Source: Lucinisca nassula (Eukaryota; Mollusca; Bivalvia; Lucinida; Lucinidae). From it: a stretch of 64,000 nucleotides of DNA. Shown piece by piece: positions 10,640 through 21,978 of the stretch. The DNA is taken from NCBI GenBank assembly GCA_963580285.1, contig OY757014.1, forward strand, positions 11,794,725 through 11,858,724. Direction: 5' to 3'. Made by a program: the position numbers and the translations under genes. The notes under the pieces are model-generated. The model saw only the letters and a list, made by a program, of their open reading frames with translations, searched no databases and was not told the origin of the DNA. Numbering within the stretch: position 1 is the stretch's first letter; the number at the start of each line of letters is the position of its first letter.

Positions 10640-10681
10640 TAACCCCACCCCCCACCACTCTTCCCCCCCCCCCCCCCCCCA
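10640..10681 (+). repeat. C-rich low-complexity tract
   Basis: CCCCACCCCCCACCACTC leads into an 18-base run of C directly before array Y copy 2. The opposite strand is a G-quadruplex candidate and the stretch is prone to length change. Confidence 0.85.
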
Positions 10682-11280
10682 ACATGTAGGTCAAGGTCAA
10701 ACATAGACGCTTGCACAAAAGTTTCCATTCTTAAATGAAAGCTTGAACCAAGTATCAATAATGTAGCTCCTATAGTTCTTGAGAAGTAAACTTGACCATT
10801 AGGGTGAACGCTAGGGCGGTCGAAATATTTTACAAGTCAGTGAACCATGAAATATAGGTCAATGTCAAATATGGATGCTTGCATTTAAGTTACCATACCC
10901 TGATACAAGTTTGTACCAAGTATCATTAATGAAGCTCTTATAGCTCTTGAGAAATAAACTTGAACCTCAGGGTGAACGTTAGGGTGGTCGCAATATTTTA
11001 CAAAGTCAGTGAACCATGAAATGTAGGTCAAGGTCAAATATGGATGCTTGCATGTAAGTTGTCATCCCCAGATACAAGTTTGTACCAAGTATCATTAATG
11101 AAGCTCTTATAGTTCTTGAGAAATAAACTTGAACCTCAGGGTGAACGCTAGGGTGGTCGCAAATGTTGACGCCTTGACAAACGGACGGACGGACGAACGA
11201 ACGGACAAATGGACGAACGGACAAACGGACGGAAAACCGGGCGCCTATATCGCCCCATGCTAATAGCAGGTGCGACAAAA
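10682..11280 (+). repeat. Tandem-array element Y, copy 2 (about 3 units)
   Basis: Units begin near 10682, 10841 and 11004 with 'gtcagtgaaccatgaaatg' and end 'gaacgctagggtggtcgc'. The array closes with GGACGGAC/GGACGAAC repeats (11185-11235) and a terminal 'gggcgcctatatcgcccc', a small hairpin, then 'aatagcaggtgcgac'. A core of tandem units between fixed ends is the organisation of bivalve pearl/Helentron-type elements; that link is inference. Confidence 0.8.
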
Positions 11281-12089
11281 AACATGCAGTTGCTCCGATT
11301 TATTCTCACACTTCTAGCCAAATAATGCCACATCATAAAAATCATGTTGTATTAGGATAACAGTAAATATAATATAAACTCAGATCAGAATAGCAGCATT
11401 CTATACAGCCATGTTTGTGCTTTCAAATTAGGATGTACATGTACGTGACATTAGCTCATAATTTTTAACATAATTTTAGCATCCTAACTAAGTCTGACTT
11501 CCTTTAATTGTTAAAATGATTGCATTTTGAAGAATTACAGACATTTTTGTCACCAATAAACATCGAAACACACTTTGTCAGAGCAATAAAAAGTATGATT
11601 GTGTAATCGCAAAAAGTACATGACATTGGTAATCCGTCAATTATATCGTCTTCGCCATAACCCTGTTTTAACTAAATGTGATATTTTACCGACTACTGTT
11701 AATCCGTTGATGACTCATGCTCACATCAATCAGTAAACTAATTAATTGTAATCCGTAATAACAAGGGGATTAGCGCGGCGAGATTAAAAAGGTACTATCA
11801 TTTTAACACCTGCCGTCCAATATTGTCTCTCCCACTGGCTGGTGAAAAGAGGACATGCCTACTGATTTGTGGCACGTGTGCTTTCAACACAAAAAGTGGC
11901 GCCGCATTTGATCTTTTACTGGTATTGCGAAAGCGGCCTAAATTAGCTTCTGAATTTACCGCTTCTGTAATTTTGGATGCTTGTCGCAATAAAAACATGC
12001 GTACATAAGAATCGGTGATAGTGAATTCTACGCGTACAACGGCAAAAATTTTGCGTAAAATATGCAGAATCCAGTGTTTCCGAGAGCTC
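11281..12089. other. No gene or repeat recognised
   Basis: AT-rich sequence. Open frames near 11800-12010 on both strands show no family I recognise and no splice-site context that would mark them as exons. Confidence 0.5.
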
Positions 12090-12145
12090 TGCTCCTGATC
12101 ACCAGTCAGAAGCGCATCAGACTGAGCTACTGAGGCCGGCATATT
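12090..12145 (-). repeat. SINE family E, tRNA-like head only
   Basis: 'gatcaccagtcagaagcgca' then 'gactgagctactgaggccgg' is the reverse complement of the 5' head of SINE E; the body is absent. Confidence 0.65.
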
Positions 12146-12504
12146 AATTCCCGGTAGGCAGAAGTTCAAACCCAATAAAATAAAGCCTCCTTGTTTCTGA
12201 TTATTGCGTATTTCAGTCAGTATGAGGTAACTTTTATTTTTGAAAGAATATCACATGAACAGGCAATCCAAAAGCAGTTTAATAGACACTTGTCAAAACT
12301 GACAACAAGAACATGGAAGACTTAAGTCAGTGCTCAGGTAATTCCATAAGCAGTCAGTAATGGACTCAACCTTTATTATGTATCAGTCCAGTTGCTTACG
12401 CCATCAGCACTATAAAAGCACCTGTCTCTGAAGACAGCAGGAGAGAATGTATTTGTCTGTCGAAGAGTTAACTTTGCAGTGGTAACTAAATTAGTAAAGT
12501 ATAC

Positions 12505-12605
12505 ATTGTATTTCTATAATAATAACCGTCTTTATTTCATTAGGGTAACTAATATAGCTACAGCTAATCTTCCATGAGGCCCTCAAGATTAACTACAGTG
12601 AAAAT
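12505..12605 (-). repeat. LINE-D 3' untranslated fragment
   Basis: 'agctaatcttccatgaggcc' with upstream 'gtctttatttcattagggtaac' matches 57660-57745, the 3' untranslated part of a LINE whose coding end is at 58217-58485. The ~350 bp before it and ~90 bp after it show nothing recognisable. Confidence 0.6.
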
Positions 12606-12696
12606 ACATTATTTACATGTACATATGAAAAATAACAAATTGTATCATTATTCCACTTTAGGCAATACATGTACATGTTCATGTGTTGTAAATATA

Positions 12697-14705
12697 CAAC
12701 AAGAATTCCGCTGAAGGCTATGTCGCGCCTGAGGGGGCGCAAAGTCACCGAACCATGACATCTAGGCCAAGGTCAAACAGAGATGCTTGTATAAAAGTTG
12801 CCATTCTTAAATGCAAGCTTGTACTAAGTATCATCAATGAAGCTCTAATAATTCTTGAGAAATGAACTTAACCATTGGGGTGAACGCTAGGGTGGTTGCA
12901 ATATTTTACAAAGTCAGTGAACCATAAAATGTAGGTCAAGGTCAAATATGGATGCTTGCATTTAAGGTTTCCATCTCTAGATAAAAGTTTGAACCAATTA
13001 TCATTAATGAAGCTCTTATAGTTCTTGAGAAATTAACTTTACCATTTGGGTGAACTCTAGGGTGGTCGCAATATTTTACGAAGTCAGTGAACCATGAAAT
13101 GTAGGTCAAGGTAAAACATGAATGCTTGGATTTAAGTTGCCATCCCCAGATACAAGTTTGTACCAAGTATCATAAAAATGAAGCTCATATAGTTCTTGAG
13201 AAATAAACTTGACCATTAGGGTGAACACTAGGGTAGTCGCAATATTTTACGAAGTCAGTGAACCATGAACATAGGTCAAGGTCAAATATGGATGCTTGCA
13301 TTTAAGTGCCAACCTCAGATACAAGTTTGTACCAAGTACACTGTAGCGTCGTTATAACGCTGTCATCGGGATCCATCGACGTCGACCGCGTTATATGTGA
13401 TCCAGCGCTATATTGATCCCGAAAATATAGCGTTATTTTTTTACCCCACCCACTTTTTCTGCATGCATGGCTACTGTTTCTGCCAGTTTATTATGAATAT
13501 TACATACTGCATGTATTTTATAAATTATATAGTTACTAGATTAAATAATAATCTGATTCTATACTTCTAGTGGTCATTTAGCTTTTCATTCAAACCATTG
13601 CTGAATTTATTTATTACTGTACTTTCGTTTCTGTATCTCTGGCCGCCATTTTTATTTACCTCCTCCGGTCTCAAGAAGGTATCACTAAATAGTGAAGTAA
13701 AATGCAACTTGACAATTCTGAAAGGTTAGCTTGAAAGAGGGGCTATTAATGTAAGCGAACCAAGTTTAACATGGGGATTATGAATGTTTATTGTTGTACC
13801 TTGCCTGATTTCCGTTTCTTTGTTTTTATCTAGTGAATAATAAATAAATATCAAAAAAATAAAACCCCGTCTGCTATGCTCTGATTTGGCGGGAAAAATA
13901 TTTAGCGTGTGCAAGTGGCAATTACAAAGGGATTAATTGAGACAAACAGTTACAAATACCTTGATTACCTAGTTTTCACACCTCACCATACAGTTAATTG
14001 CCGTCTTATCAATAAGCCATAGGCGAGTATTCACACTTTAATAGTGTTGACAACTTGAGTAAATAAGCGAGAATACGGGTATTGCCTTGGCTGATGGTAT
14101 TTTGACTGCCGAGTTTGGCGGAAAAATGGGGAAAAAATTTCAAAACTGGCGGACAAAAGCAAAAAAAAGGAGCGACAGACCAACAGCGTTATAACGATTT
14201 CCCCCCCAACAAACGGCTCCACGGATTTACCGCATGCAGATGCACAGGTGATAACAGCGTCTGCATTGCTCTGTTTTGGCGGGAAAAATGTTTAGCGTAT
14301 ACAGGTGTCAATTTAATTCACACCTTGTCCAGCTTATTTTTAATGCCTTAGGCGAATATGCACAGTTTGATAAGAGTTGACAGCTTGAGTAAATCGGCGA
14401 GTATACACGTCTTATCCTGGCCGACGATATTTTGACTGCCGAGTTCCGCAAAAAAAGGGCAAAATTTTCAACCAAACTTTCAAAACTGGGAAAAAACGTA
14501 AAAAAAACCGGGAGCCACAGACCAACAGCGTTATAACGATTTCCGCGCTATAAGCATCAGCGTTATAACGACTCTACAGTGTATCATTAATGAAGCTCTT
14601 ATAGTTCTTGAGAAATAAACTTGACCATTAGGGTGAACGCTAGGGTGGTCGCAAATGTTGACACCTTGACAAACGGACCGAAAACCAGACGCCTACAAAA
14701 ATGCT
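12697..14705 (+). repeat. Tandem-array element Y, copy 3, split by a TA element
   Basis: Starts 'caacaagaattccgctgaag' and 'cgcgcctgagggggcgc', which gives the 5' end of the family. About four ~165-bp units follow; the last is cut at 'accaagta' by element TA-2 and resumes at 14582 with 'tatcattaatgaagctc'. It ends 'ttgacaaacggaccg…aaaaccagacgcct'. Confidence 0.82.
13339..14581. mobile_element. TA-flanked MITE (TA-2), 1,243 bp, inserted in array Y
   Basis: Ends CACTGTAGCGTCGTTATAACG and, reverse-complemented, CACTGTAGAGTCGTTATAACG, with TA at 13337-13338 and 14582-14583. The empty site is known from neighbouring array units ('accaagtatcattaatg'). The right half holds a ~390-bp internal direct duplication (about 13866-14200 and 14255-14545), each ending 'cagcgttataacgatttcc'. 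No transposase. Confidence 0.9.
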
Positions 14706-15072
14706 TATCAGCAGTGAAAAGCTAAACAGATCCATTTCTGAGATGTCTACAGTTTTATAAGACGGAAAACGTCATAGACAGGATACTGCAGCATAGCGAT
14801 TGTTGCCTGGATTGCTGGGACTACTTAAGAAGTTATTGGGATAAGGGTTTAGGTGCCCGATATTGGACATTGTCAAAAGAGCTGGTGACAAAGTCAAGTG
14901 ACAAGGATATTGGCTAAGCAGCTTGTAAACGATAATTTAGTCAGGTCTGTCATAAACAATTATGAGTTCTGACAGGAGTCTCAGGATAAAGTGCTTTTAG
15001 AAAAAGCAGTAGGTAACAAGTCATATACATTGATTTAAGTTTGATTATGGTAATAGAGAAATGATTATTTCA
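14706..15072. other. No feature recognised
   Basis: Single-copy-looking AT-rich sequence with no coding pattern I can support. Confidence 0.4.
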
Positions 15073-15555
15073 TACTTCAGAATCAGAATCAGAATTGCTA
15101 TTGGTGACATGTCAAATTACAGTCATACACCAGGACCAGTGGTATGGGAAGTTAGTCCCTAGCTCTCACTGAAGAGGTAAACTTAGCTACATAATCCTCA
15201 GCAACTTCAGCATCGAAGTGATCGAATCAGGAAGGGCATTCCGATCTCTAATGGTTCGAGGGAGGAACGATTCTTTATAAATGTCAGTTCTTGCAGTAAG
15301 GGTCTGAAAGGCCAACAAATGATGATTTCTACAGTGCCTAGCTTGGAGAAACAAGGTCATCTGTTGGAGTGCTAGCAGCACCCTTTAGACCTTTGTGTAA
15401 AAATTTGAGTCTACTGTCTCTTCTCCTTTTCTTTAGCGACTCCCATCTTCATTTTCCTAGTATCCCAGTCATGCTCCCAGTTTCAAAGCAGTAATTGCTC
15501 GTTACAACTGTAGCAGCTCTATTTTGAATGCTTGCAATCATTGTCTGAATCATTT
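15073..15555 (-). pseudogene. LINE-C 3' end (5'-truncated, broken)
   Basis: On the minus strand this reads the last part of the LINE-C reverse transcriptase C-terminus and 3' UTR ('ttgaaactgggagcatgac', then 'taaaggg…ctgaagttgctgagg', then a tail of ATTCTG repeats). It aligns with 48895-49090. LINE-C copies here end in (ATTCTG)n, like the short 3' microsatellites of CR1/L2-type elements. No intact frame remains. Confidence 0.75.
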
Positions 15556-15625
15556 ACATGTATTTACAATCAAACAGCAAGTTAGCCCAAAGGAAAATTG
15601 ATATATTGTACATTGCATTATTATA

Positions 15626-16206
15626 TGTGACCCCAGAATCCGAATTGTTACTGGTGACACATCAAATGACATTCATACACCAGGACACTTTTATACTCTG
15701 AATCTGAATCATTACAGGTGACACATCAAATGACATTCATTCACCAGGACCTGTGAAAAGGGAAGTTTTGTTTGTTTGATTTGAGGTTTAACGTCCCCGT
15801 CAACACTGTAAAGGTCATTTTGGAGACGTTGCTTCCAATTTTGTGGGACTTTTACCCGACAATGAGATGAAATGACTTCTCAAGCCCTGTCGCCCAATGA
15901 AACCAATAGGGTTTATTAGCATGGACGGTCCGCCTCACACCGCGGTTCCTGGACAGGCTTAGATCCTCTAAGCGGTTTACCAGTACTAGTGTCCGGGCCA
16001 GATTCAGCTCTGCGTGGAAGCATCATGCAGCCCATATATTTCTTCAAGCCCCTATGGGCGGGGGCCTATGTGAAAAGGGAAGTAAGTCCCTAGCTCTCAA
16101 AGGAAGTAAGTCCCTAGCTCTCAGCAAAGAAGTAAACTTAGCTACATAATCTTTAGCGCCTTCAGTGGATGAAATAACTGGAACGGCATTCCAATCTCAA
16201 TTGCCT
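15626..16206 (-). repeat. LINE-C 3' tails in tandem, split by SINE D
   Basis: Two consecutive LINE-C tails ('gaattgttactggtgacac…tgacattcatacaccagga') begin at about 15636 and 15698. The second continues at 16083-16206 ('agtaagtccctagctctca' twice, then the 3' UTR) after a SINE D insertion. Confidence 0.75.
15766..16068 (-). mobile_element. SINE family D, full copy with 14-bp target duplication
   Basis: Flanked by TGTGAAAAGGGAAG at 15752-15765 and 16069-16082. Sequence parallels 986-1284 throughout. The target is a LINE-C tail. Confidence 0.88.
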
Positions 16207-16224
16207 GGGGTGGGATAGGTGCAC

Positions 16225-16372
16225 CCTATTGTCGCCCCCCACCCATGGGGCTTTGAAAAATAGATTGGGCAGCATGATGCCGACTGCACATGAGTACTGG
16301 TAAACCTCTTAGAAGGTCTAAGCCTGCCCAGGCAAAGTGGTGCGAGTCGGACCGTCCATGCATATAAACCCT
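16225..16372 (+). repeat. SINE family D, head fragment
   Basis: 'gggctttgaaaaatagattg', 'gggcagcatgatgcc' and 'ggaccgtccatgcatataaa' match the SINE D head in sense orientation. The copy ends where the CCCTA minisatellite starts. Confidence 0.7.
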
Positions 16373-16496
16373 ATCCTACCCCATACCCCTATCCTAATCC
16401 ACCCTCTACCCCTACACTACCCTATCCTACCTCTACCCCACCCCTACTGCTACCTTACCCCTACTCCTACCCTACCCTTCCCTACCACTACAGCAT
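16372..16496 (+). repeat. Pyrimidine-rich CCCTA/CCTAC minisatellite
   Basis: About 125 bp of CCTATCCTACC, CCCATACCCCTA and CCTACCCCTA variants on the plus strand, with almost no G. The complementary strand is G-rich and could form quadruplexes; the C strand could form an i-motif. Confidence 0.9.
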
Positions 16497-17473
16497 TAAG
16501 GTATAAACAAATGTCAACCTGACAAGTGAGCTAAAATTTATGGTTGTTCAAAATGTCAACAAGTTTCTAGAAAAGCAACCCGTAATGTTCCAAATTATAT
16601 GAATAATCATTTCATATGCTTATTAAAAAGTGTATTTTTGTTGTTAGAAGAAAAAAAAATAATACTTTATTAGAAAACTGCCTTTCAAAATGGTCAATTT
16701 TTGAACATCGGTTTCTCCATAGTCCTTCCTCGGAAACATTCAGTTTTTACATCAACCTAAAGTATATTCAGTGTCCTAGTAACGACGAGAAGTAGTTTTT
16801 AAAAAAAAACTGCCATATTAACATTATATCCATCCTTTTAAACACACACCAAACGGTCATATTGGCAACCATTATTGTATACATGGTTGGTAAATTCTCC
16901 AGGTAAATCAGGGGTATAAACATACTAACTGTGGGTAAAAATATCCTGCAGAAAGGATTTTATTCTGAATGTTTTTATGCCCAGATCATGATTTCCTTTA
17001 TACTTCCGTTAATTTGGTAATTATTATTATGCATAGAATAGATGTTTTGTCAAAAAAAACATAACGATTTGACAGAATTTTTATTATCGCTACACTTATT
17101 TACACCAGTGTTAAATTAATCTGTGTGCAATACTGTGTACATGGATGACAATGTATAGTGAACTCTACATGTTGATAGGGGTTCTTTTGACTTGGATATA
17201 TTGTTAGACTGCCAGTTTTTGGAAAAATCACATCTCCTCGTTGCTGGTGCACACACTATATATTTTGGTGTATGTTTCTGAAGAAGGACAATGGAGAAAC
17301 ACACATTCAAAAATAGCCATCGGAAGAGATGGCAAATCCCCCGCCCAAAAGCCAATATAGCTTTCAGAAGATTGTCCACCAATAGAAAGTGCACCAGAAT
17401 TAAACCAGCAATATATCACAAAAGTATTGCAGTTATGGTCATCACAAGATTATACTGTCAGGGGAGATAACTA
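16497..17473. other. No feature recognised
   Basis: AT-rich sequence. A minus-strand open frame at 17116-17394 has no recognisable domain and a hydrophobic, low-complexity look. Confidence 0.4.
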
Positions 17474-18562
17474 AACAAGAGGGCCATGATGGCCCTGGAT
17501 CGCTCACCCAATCCATAGAGTAACAAGTGGGCCCCGGGGTGGGCCATAATTATTGACCCCAGGGCTATAATGTGCATAATGTTGAGGGAGGTCTTAAAAG
17601 GTGAAGCTTCATACCAAATATCAACAAAGGCTATAATTTGAACAATCTTGGCAAAGGTCCACAAGATGAAGCTACACACCAAATATCAAAGACCTGGGCC
17701 TTGCAGTTTCAGAGAAGAAGATTTTTTAAAGATATTCCCTACATAAGCCAAATGGCCCTGGGGTGGGGGCATTTTTGGCCTCAGGGCTATAATCTAAACA
17801 ATCTTGAAAGAGGTCCACTAGATGAAGCTTCACACCAAATATCAAAGACCTGGGCCCTTGCGGTTTCAGAAGAAGATTTTCTAAAGATATTCCCTACATA
17901 AACCAAAGGACCCCAGGGCAGGGGCATTTTTGGCCTCAGGGCTATAATTTAAACAATCTTGATAAAGGTCCACTAGATGAAGCTTCACACCAAATATCAA
18001 AGACCTGGGCCCTGCTGTTTTAGAGAAGAAGATTATCAACATTATCTCTATATAAGTCTATGTAAAACCAAAGGGCCCCAGGGCAGGGGCATTTGTGGCC
18101 CGAGGGCTATAATTTGAACAATCTTGGTAGAAGTCCACTAGATGAAGCTTCATACCAAATATCAAAGACATGGGCCTTGCAGTTTCAGAGAAGAATATTT
18201 TTTAGGATTTCCCTATATAAGTCTATTTAAAACCAAAGGGTCTCGGGGCGGGGGGCATTTTTGGCCCCCGGGCTAAAATTTGAACAATCTTGATAGAGGT
18301 CCACTAGATGAAATTTTTAAACCAAATATCAAAGACCTAGGCCTTGTGGTTTCACAGAAGAAGATTTTCCCAATATAAGTCTATGTAAAACCAAAGGGCC
18401 CCGGAGCGGGGGCATTTTTGGCCTCAGGGCTATAATTTGAACAATCTTTGTAGAGGGCACAAGATGAAGCTTCATACCAAATATCAAAGACCTGGGCCTT
18501 GCGGTTTCAGAGAAGAAAATTTTTAAAGATTTTCCCTGTATAAGCCTATGTAAAACCAAAGG
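17474..18562 (+). repeat. Tandem-array element X, copy 1 (about 6 units)
   Basis: Opens with 'acaagagggccatgatggcc' and 'tcgctcacc', then ~165-bp units: 'aaccaaagggccccgg', 'gggctataatttgaacaatc', 'gatgaagcttcataccaaat', 'gttcagagaagaag'-like and 'ccctatataagtctatg'. Units differ by 10-20%. The same family is at 37344-38258 plus 45241-45962. The open frames across it are repeat artefacts. Confidence 0.85.
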
Positions 18563-19655
18563 GCTGGAGAATGATCTTGGGGTTCCGGAGTACCTGATCT
18601 GAGATTTGCAGCATAGCTGAATTTCGAGGATAGGCATACTGTGTGAAAACAATTTGCAGTTTTAATATGTAGTGAGCAGGTGACTTCTCAATCTAACTGC
18701 TACATGATCTTTGGCGATTTACTAGGCAGGTTTAGGGCCTGAAAAGACCCTATGGGCTGTGTGCTATTGCTGTACACAGCTAAGTTTGACGCGCATTACC
18801 ACTGGCGTTGAAAATGAGGTGAAGGATTCAGATTTAACACCTGGCCAGTGCTTAGATCCGAGGACATCAGAAAAGGCAGCGGTACTAGTACCGTCAAGAA
18901 TATCGGCAGTCGCAACAGGCGATTGAGGGGAGCCTAAAATCTACAGATTTGTGGAATATCTATGGGGGATTGGATATGTCACAAACGATGAACAAGACAA
19001 TCATACATTCATAGGAAGACAATGACCTGATCACTGAAAAGCAGGTGGTTGATCTGTTTGCCAATTGAAAGTCTGTTGGACGTAAAACTACAGAAGAAAA
19101 AAGAAACAAGGGCTCATGCAAGATGAGGCTTGTTCCCATTTAGGACTGAAGAAACATCCTGCTTCCCAGCAGTGGGGTGGAGGGTGAAACATGGTGAGAT
19201 ATCCCAGGATTGGGGTATTTTTTCAAAAGGATCCAGAGGAGTCAACGATGAGTCAATGCTACAGAAGACAAGCTGCACTCCTGTTAAATAAAGTGGGGAG
19301 GAGTGTAGTGGAATTCGGTACTGGTCGGCTACAAGAGAGTCACTGGCGTATGCCAGTGGTGGAAAATGGCGGAGCCGGGTACCAGACGAACAAGCGCGCC
19401 GAGCAGGAGAAGCTTGTGGAGAAGACTTGTGCCAGCGTGGACAGACGACTGGTTGGCTCTGGATGGAAGATTCTGGCGTAAAATAACTAACAGGTAACTG
19501 GGGATGCAGGTAAGACACCACAGAATTACTTTAGGGTCGAAATGACCCGGAACAAAGATAGATAAGGCGGACACAAGACCCTACGGAGTGACTGAACGAC
19601 AACGTAGGGTCTTGCTGTACAGAACTATACTACAACTGTAATTACAGGTTTCTTT
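18563..19655. other. No gene recognised; contains a perfect hairpin
   Basis: Open frames at 19114-19521 overlap on both strands and show no known domain. The one clear structure is CAAGACCCTACG (19574-19585) against CGTAGGGTCTTG (19603-19614), a perfect 12-bp stem with a 17-nt loop. Confidence 0.5.
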
Positions 19656-19911
19656 CATCTATCTATCTACTGATACTGCGTCGGTCACATTTGACCATTA
19701 CCGCAGGTGTACATAACATACACTCCAGGTTTGCAGGATGAAAGCCTACACAGTAATCATATAATTACGGTAGGGATCTTTAACCTGCACAGGGAATTGT
19801 TTTCCCTGCACAGGGGGACTCCAGTTAACGTCCCGATCCGAAGGACTGTGCACTTGATGACATTCATCCCTGCAAATGATGCCAATGGAGCGTGTTCGGA
19901 CACCGAAATTT
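19656..19911 (-). mobile_element. tRNA-SINE family A, 3' part (rest at 30856-30974)
   Basis: Reads, from the right, the SINE A body ('tcggtgtccgaacacgctcc', 'aggttaaagatccctacc') down to a TAGA-type tail at 19656. It stops at CCGAAATTT (19903-19911). The missing head resumes at 30856 with the same CCGAAATTT, so a 10.9-kb insertion split this SINE. Confidence 0.9.
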
Positions 19912-20319
19912 CGGTCCATAGAAATACCAAAACACCAAAATGCACCGGTATTTACCAAAACGCACTGCCAATATTGGATTTTTCAATGTAGGGTAAGGTG
20001 ATTTAGAGACTTAGAGACTTAGACACTTAGAAACAGATATATACATGTATATATATATAGAGAGGCGTTTATACATATTAACATTTGAGCTAAGGCTCAG
20101 CAGTTCCTACCAAAACGCACTGTCAATATTGTTTTTTTTTCTATGTTGGGTAGGGTGAATTCAGCATTTGTTAAGTATATAAATATAAATATTTAATGAT
20201 ATTTTAATATACGTATTAACATTTGAGCCAGGGAACAACAATTCCTACCAAAACGCACTGCCAATATTGGAATTTTTCTATGTAGGGTAGAACGAAGACT
20301 GAATTTCTATGTAATTGAA

Positions 20320-20553
20320 CCAGGGCACAGCATTTCCTACAATTTACCTGTGCGCCCTGCGAAGTACCAGATCTGCCTGCTCATCTATATAGTCTGACCA
20401 GAGACTTCTCTAGCTGCATGAAATAGCATTTGGCCCTTAGCAATCCAATTTTAGAGCGCACAACGAAGACTGATCAGACTGCGCACATGCGCATGTTGAC
20501 ACGAGTCTTCGCACGTTGCACATGTAAATTGCAGGAAATGTTGTGCCCCGGCT
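20320..20553. repeat. Palindromic MITE P1, copy 1
   Basis: Begins 'ccagggcacagcatttcc' and ends 'ggaaatgttgtgccccgg', with inner arms 'tacaatttacctgtgcg'/'gcacatgtaaattgcagg'. The apex has TGCGCACATGCGCA. The reverse-oriented sister copy is 21520-21724. Confidence 0.8.
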
Positions 20554-20572
20554 TATTCTTTATTCGAAGATT

Positions 20573-20780
20573 TTGTTTTATTTGAGGTTTAACGTCCCCA
20601 TTAACACTGTCAAGGACATTTTAGAGACGTTGCTTCCAATTTTATGGGACTTTTACCCGACATTGGGATGACATGACATCTCAAGCCATGTCGCCCAATG
20701 AAACCAATAGGGTTTATAAGCATGGACTCGTACCGCTTTGCCTGGGCAGGCTATTTCTTCAAGCCCCGATGGGCGAGGAC
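20573..20780 (-). repeat. SINE family D, shortened copy
   Basis: Matches SINE D from the tail ('tttgaggtttaacgtcccc') to 'ataagcatggac', then skips about 90 bp to 'tttcttcaagccccgatgg'. Confidence 0.75.
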
Positions 20781-21519
20781 AGTAATTCGTAGATAAGACG
20801 GTAGATAAGAGAGTTATTGCTTTCATTTTCATTGTGGGTCATATACAAAAATAATAAAGGATAAAAACGGGGTAGGGTTATGGGCGAGTTTGATTGTTGT
20901 AAACATTAAGGTTTCTTTCTAGAACTGTGTTGGTCCTGATAAGGACCTTTATATTGAGCGTCAGGCTAACTCAGGCACTGAAGAACACCAATCTCATGCG
21001 GAAAAAGAATTTCCGAATGCCGCAGTTTTATTGGTCTCAGTGGGCCCGGACAAGTGGACAAGATCAGGGTCATAGACCCGGGGCAGTCTAATGTCATAGT
21101 CGGTTGATTTTTTTCCTGTCTCTGTCGAATTTGGACTTTGTCAGACCAGCGGGGACACTTTTTGAGAAGTCGGCCCTTGGAAGGATCTCGGAGATGAATA
21201 CGCACAAACCTTGTAGAACCAGGGACGTGAAGATCGCAGCTGAGTAATAAAGTTCAAAATAAAAGGTAAGTTTACCAACGCACATCAAATCCCAATATTG
21301 GCAGTGCGTTTTGGTAAATACAGATGCTATTCCACTGACATCTTTACACCATTCAAGTAAGAGAACGCAAATACCAAAACGCACTAGAAATATCTGTTTA
21401 TTTGCATTATAGATACATTATCTACAACCCAAAATGAACATCTGAGTATCAAAGTTCAAAATAAAAGGTTCACGTTATTAAAGGAAACCAATAACCGGCC
21501 ATTTATGAATAAAAATGAT

Positions 21520-21724
21520 CCGGGGCACAGCATTTCTTACCATTGACATGTGCGCCCAGCGAAAACTTAGAAAAGTCTGCGCATGTGCGCAGTCTGGTCA
21601 GCCTTTGTTGTGCGCACTAAGCTTGGGTAGCTAAGGGCCAAATGCTCCTTCATGCAGATGTCTCTGGTCAGACGTATACTATATAGATGCGCAGGGCGCA
21701 ATTGTAGGAAATGCTGTGCCATGG
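21520..21724. repeat. Palindromic MITE P1, copy 2
   Basis: 'ccggggcacagcatttc' to 'aggaaatgctgtgcc'; the interior ('gctaagggccaaatgctcc', 'tctctggtcagacgtatac') is the reverse complement of copy 1. The apex is TGCGCATGTGCGCA. It directly abuts the truncated LINE that follows. Confidence 0.8.
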
Positions 21725-21978
21725 CTCAAAAGTTAGAGAAACTATTCAACACTTCATATTTGAGTGCCAAATAGAAAGGGACATTGAAGATATTTTAGTT
21801 AGAAATGACATTAAAATTTCAGTAATAAATCTCAAAGTGCTAACCGGCAATCTAGAAGAAATCAACAGATCCGTAAACACAGAACTGAAAAGCACATTTG
21901 GAAAATTCTTGAAGTCCACGGGCAGATTAAAAATTACTTAAAAGATATTTCACTATTCACCTGATATATGCATATATG

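Noticed and set aside
11798..12175. 125-residue minus-strand open frame
   Set aside because: It starts in the antisense of a SINE E head and shows no recognisable domain afterwards.
18329..18652. 107-residue minus-strand open frame
   Set aside because: It is made of array X units in antisense and is not conserved in frame between units.
19114..19521. Overlapping open frames on both strands (135 and 96 residues)
   Set aside because: No known domain, no splice context and overlap on opposite strands; cannot be supported as a gene.
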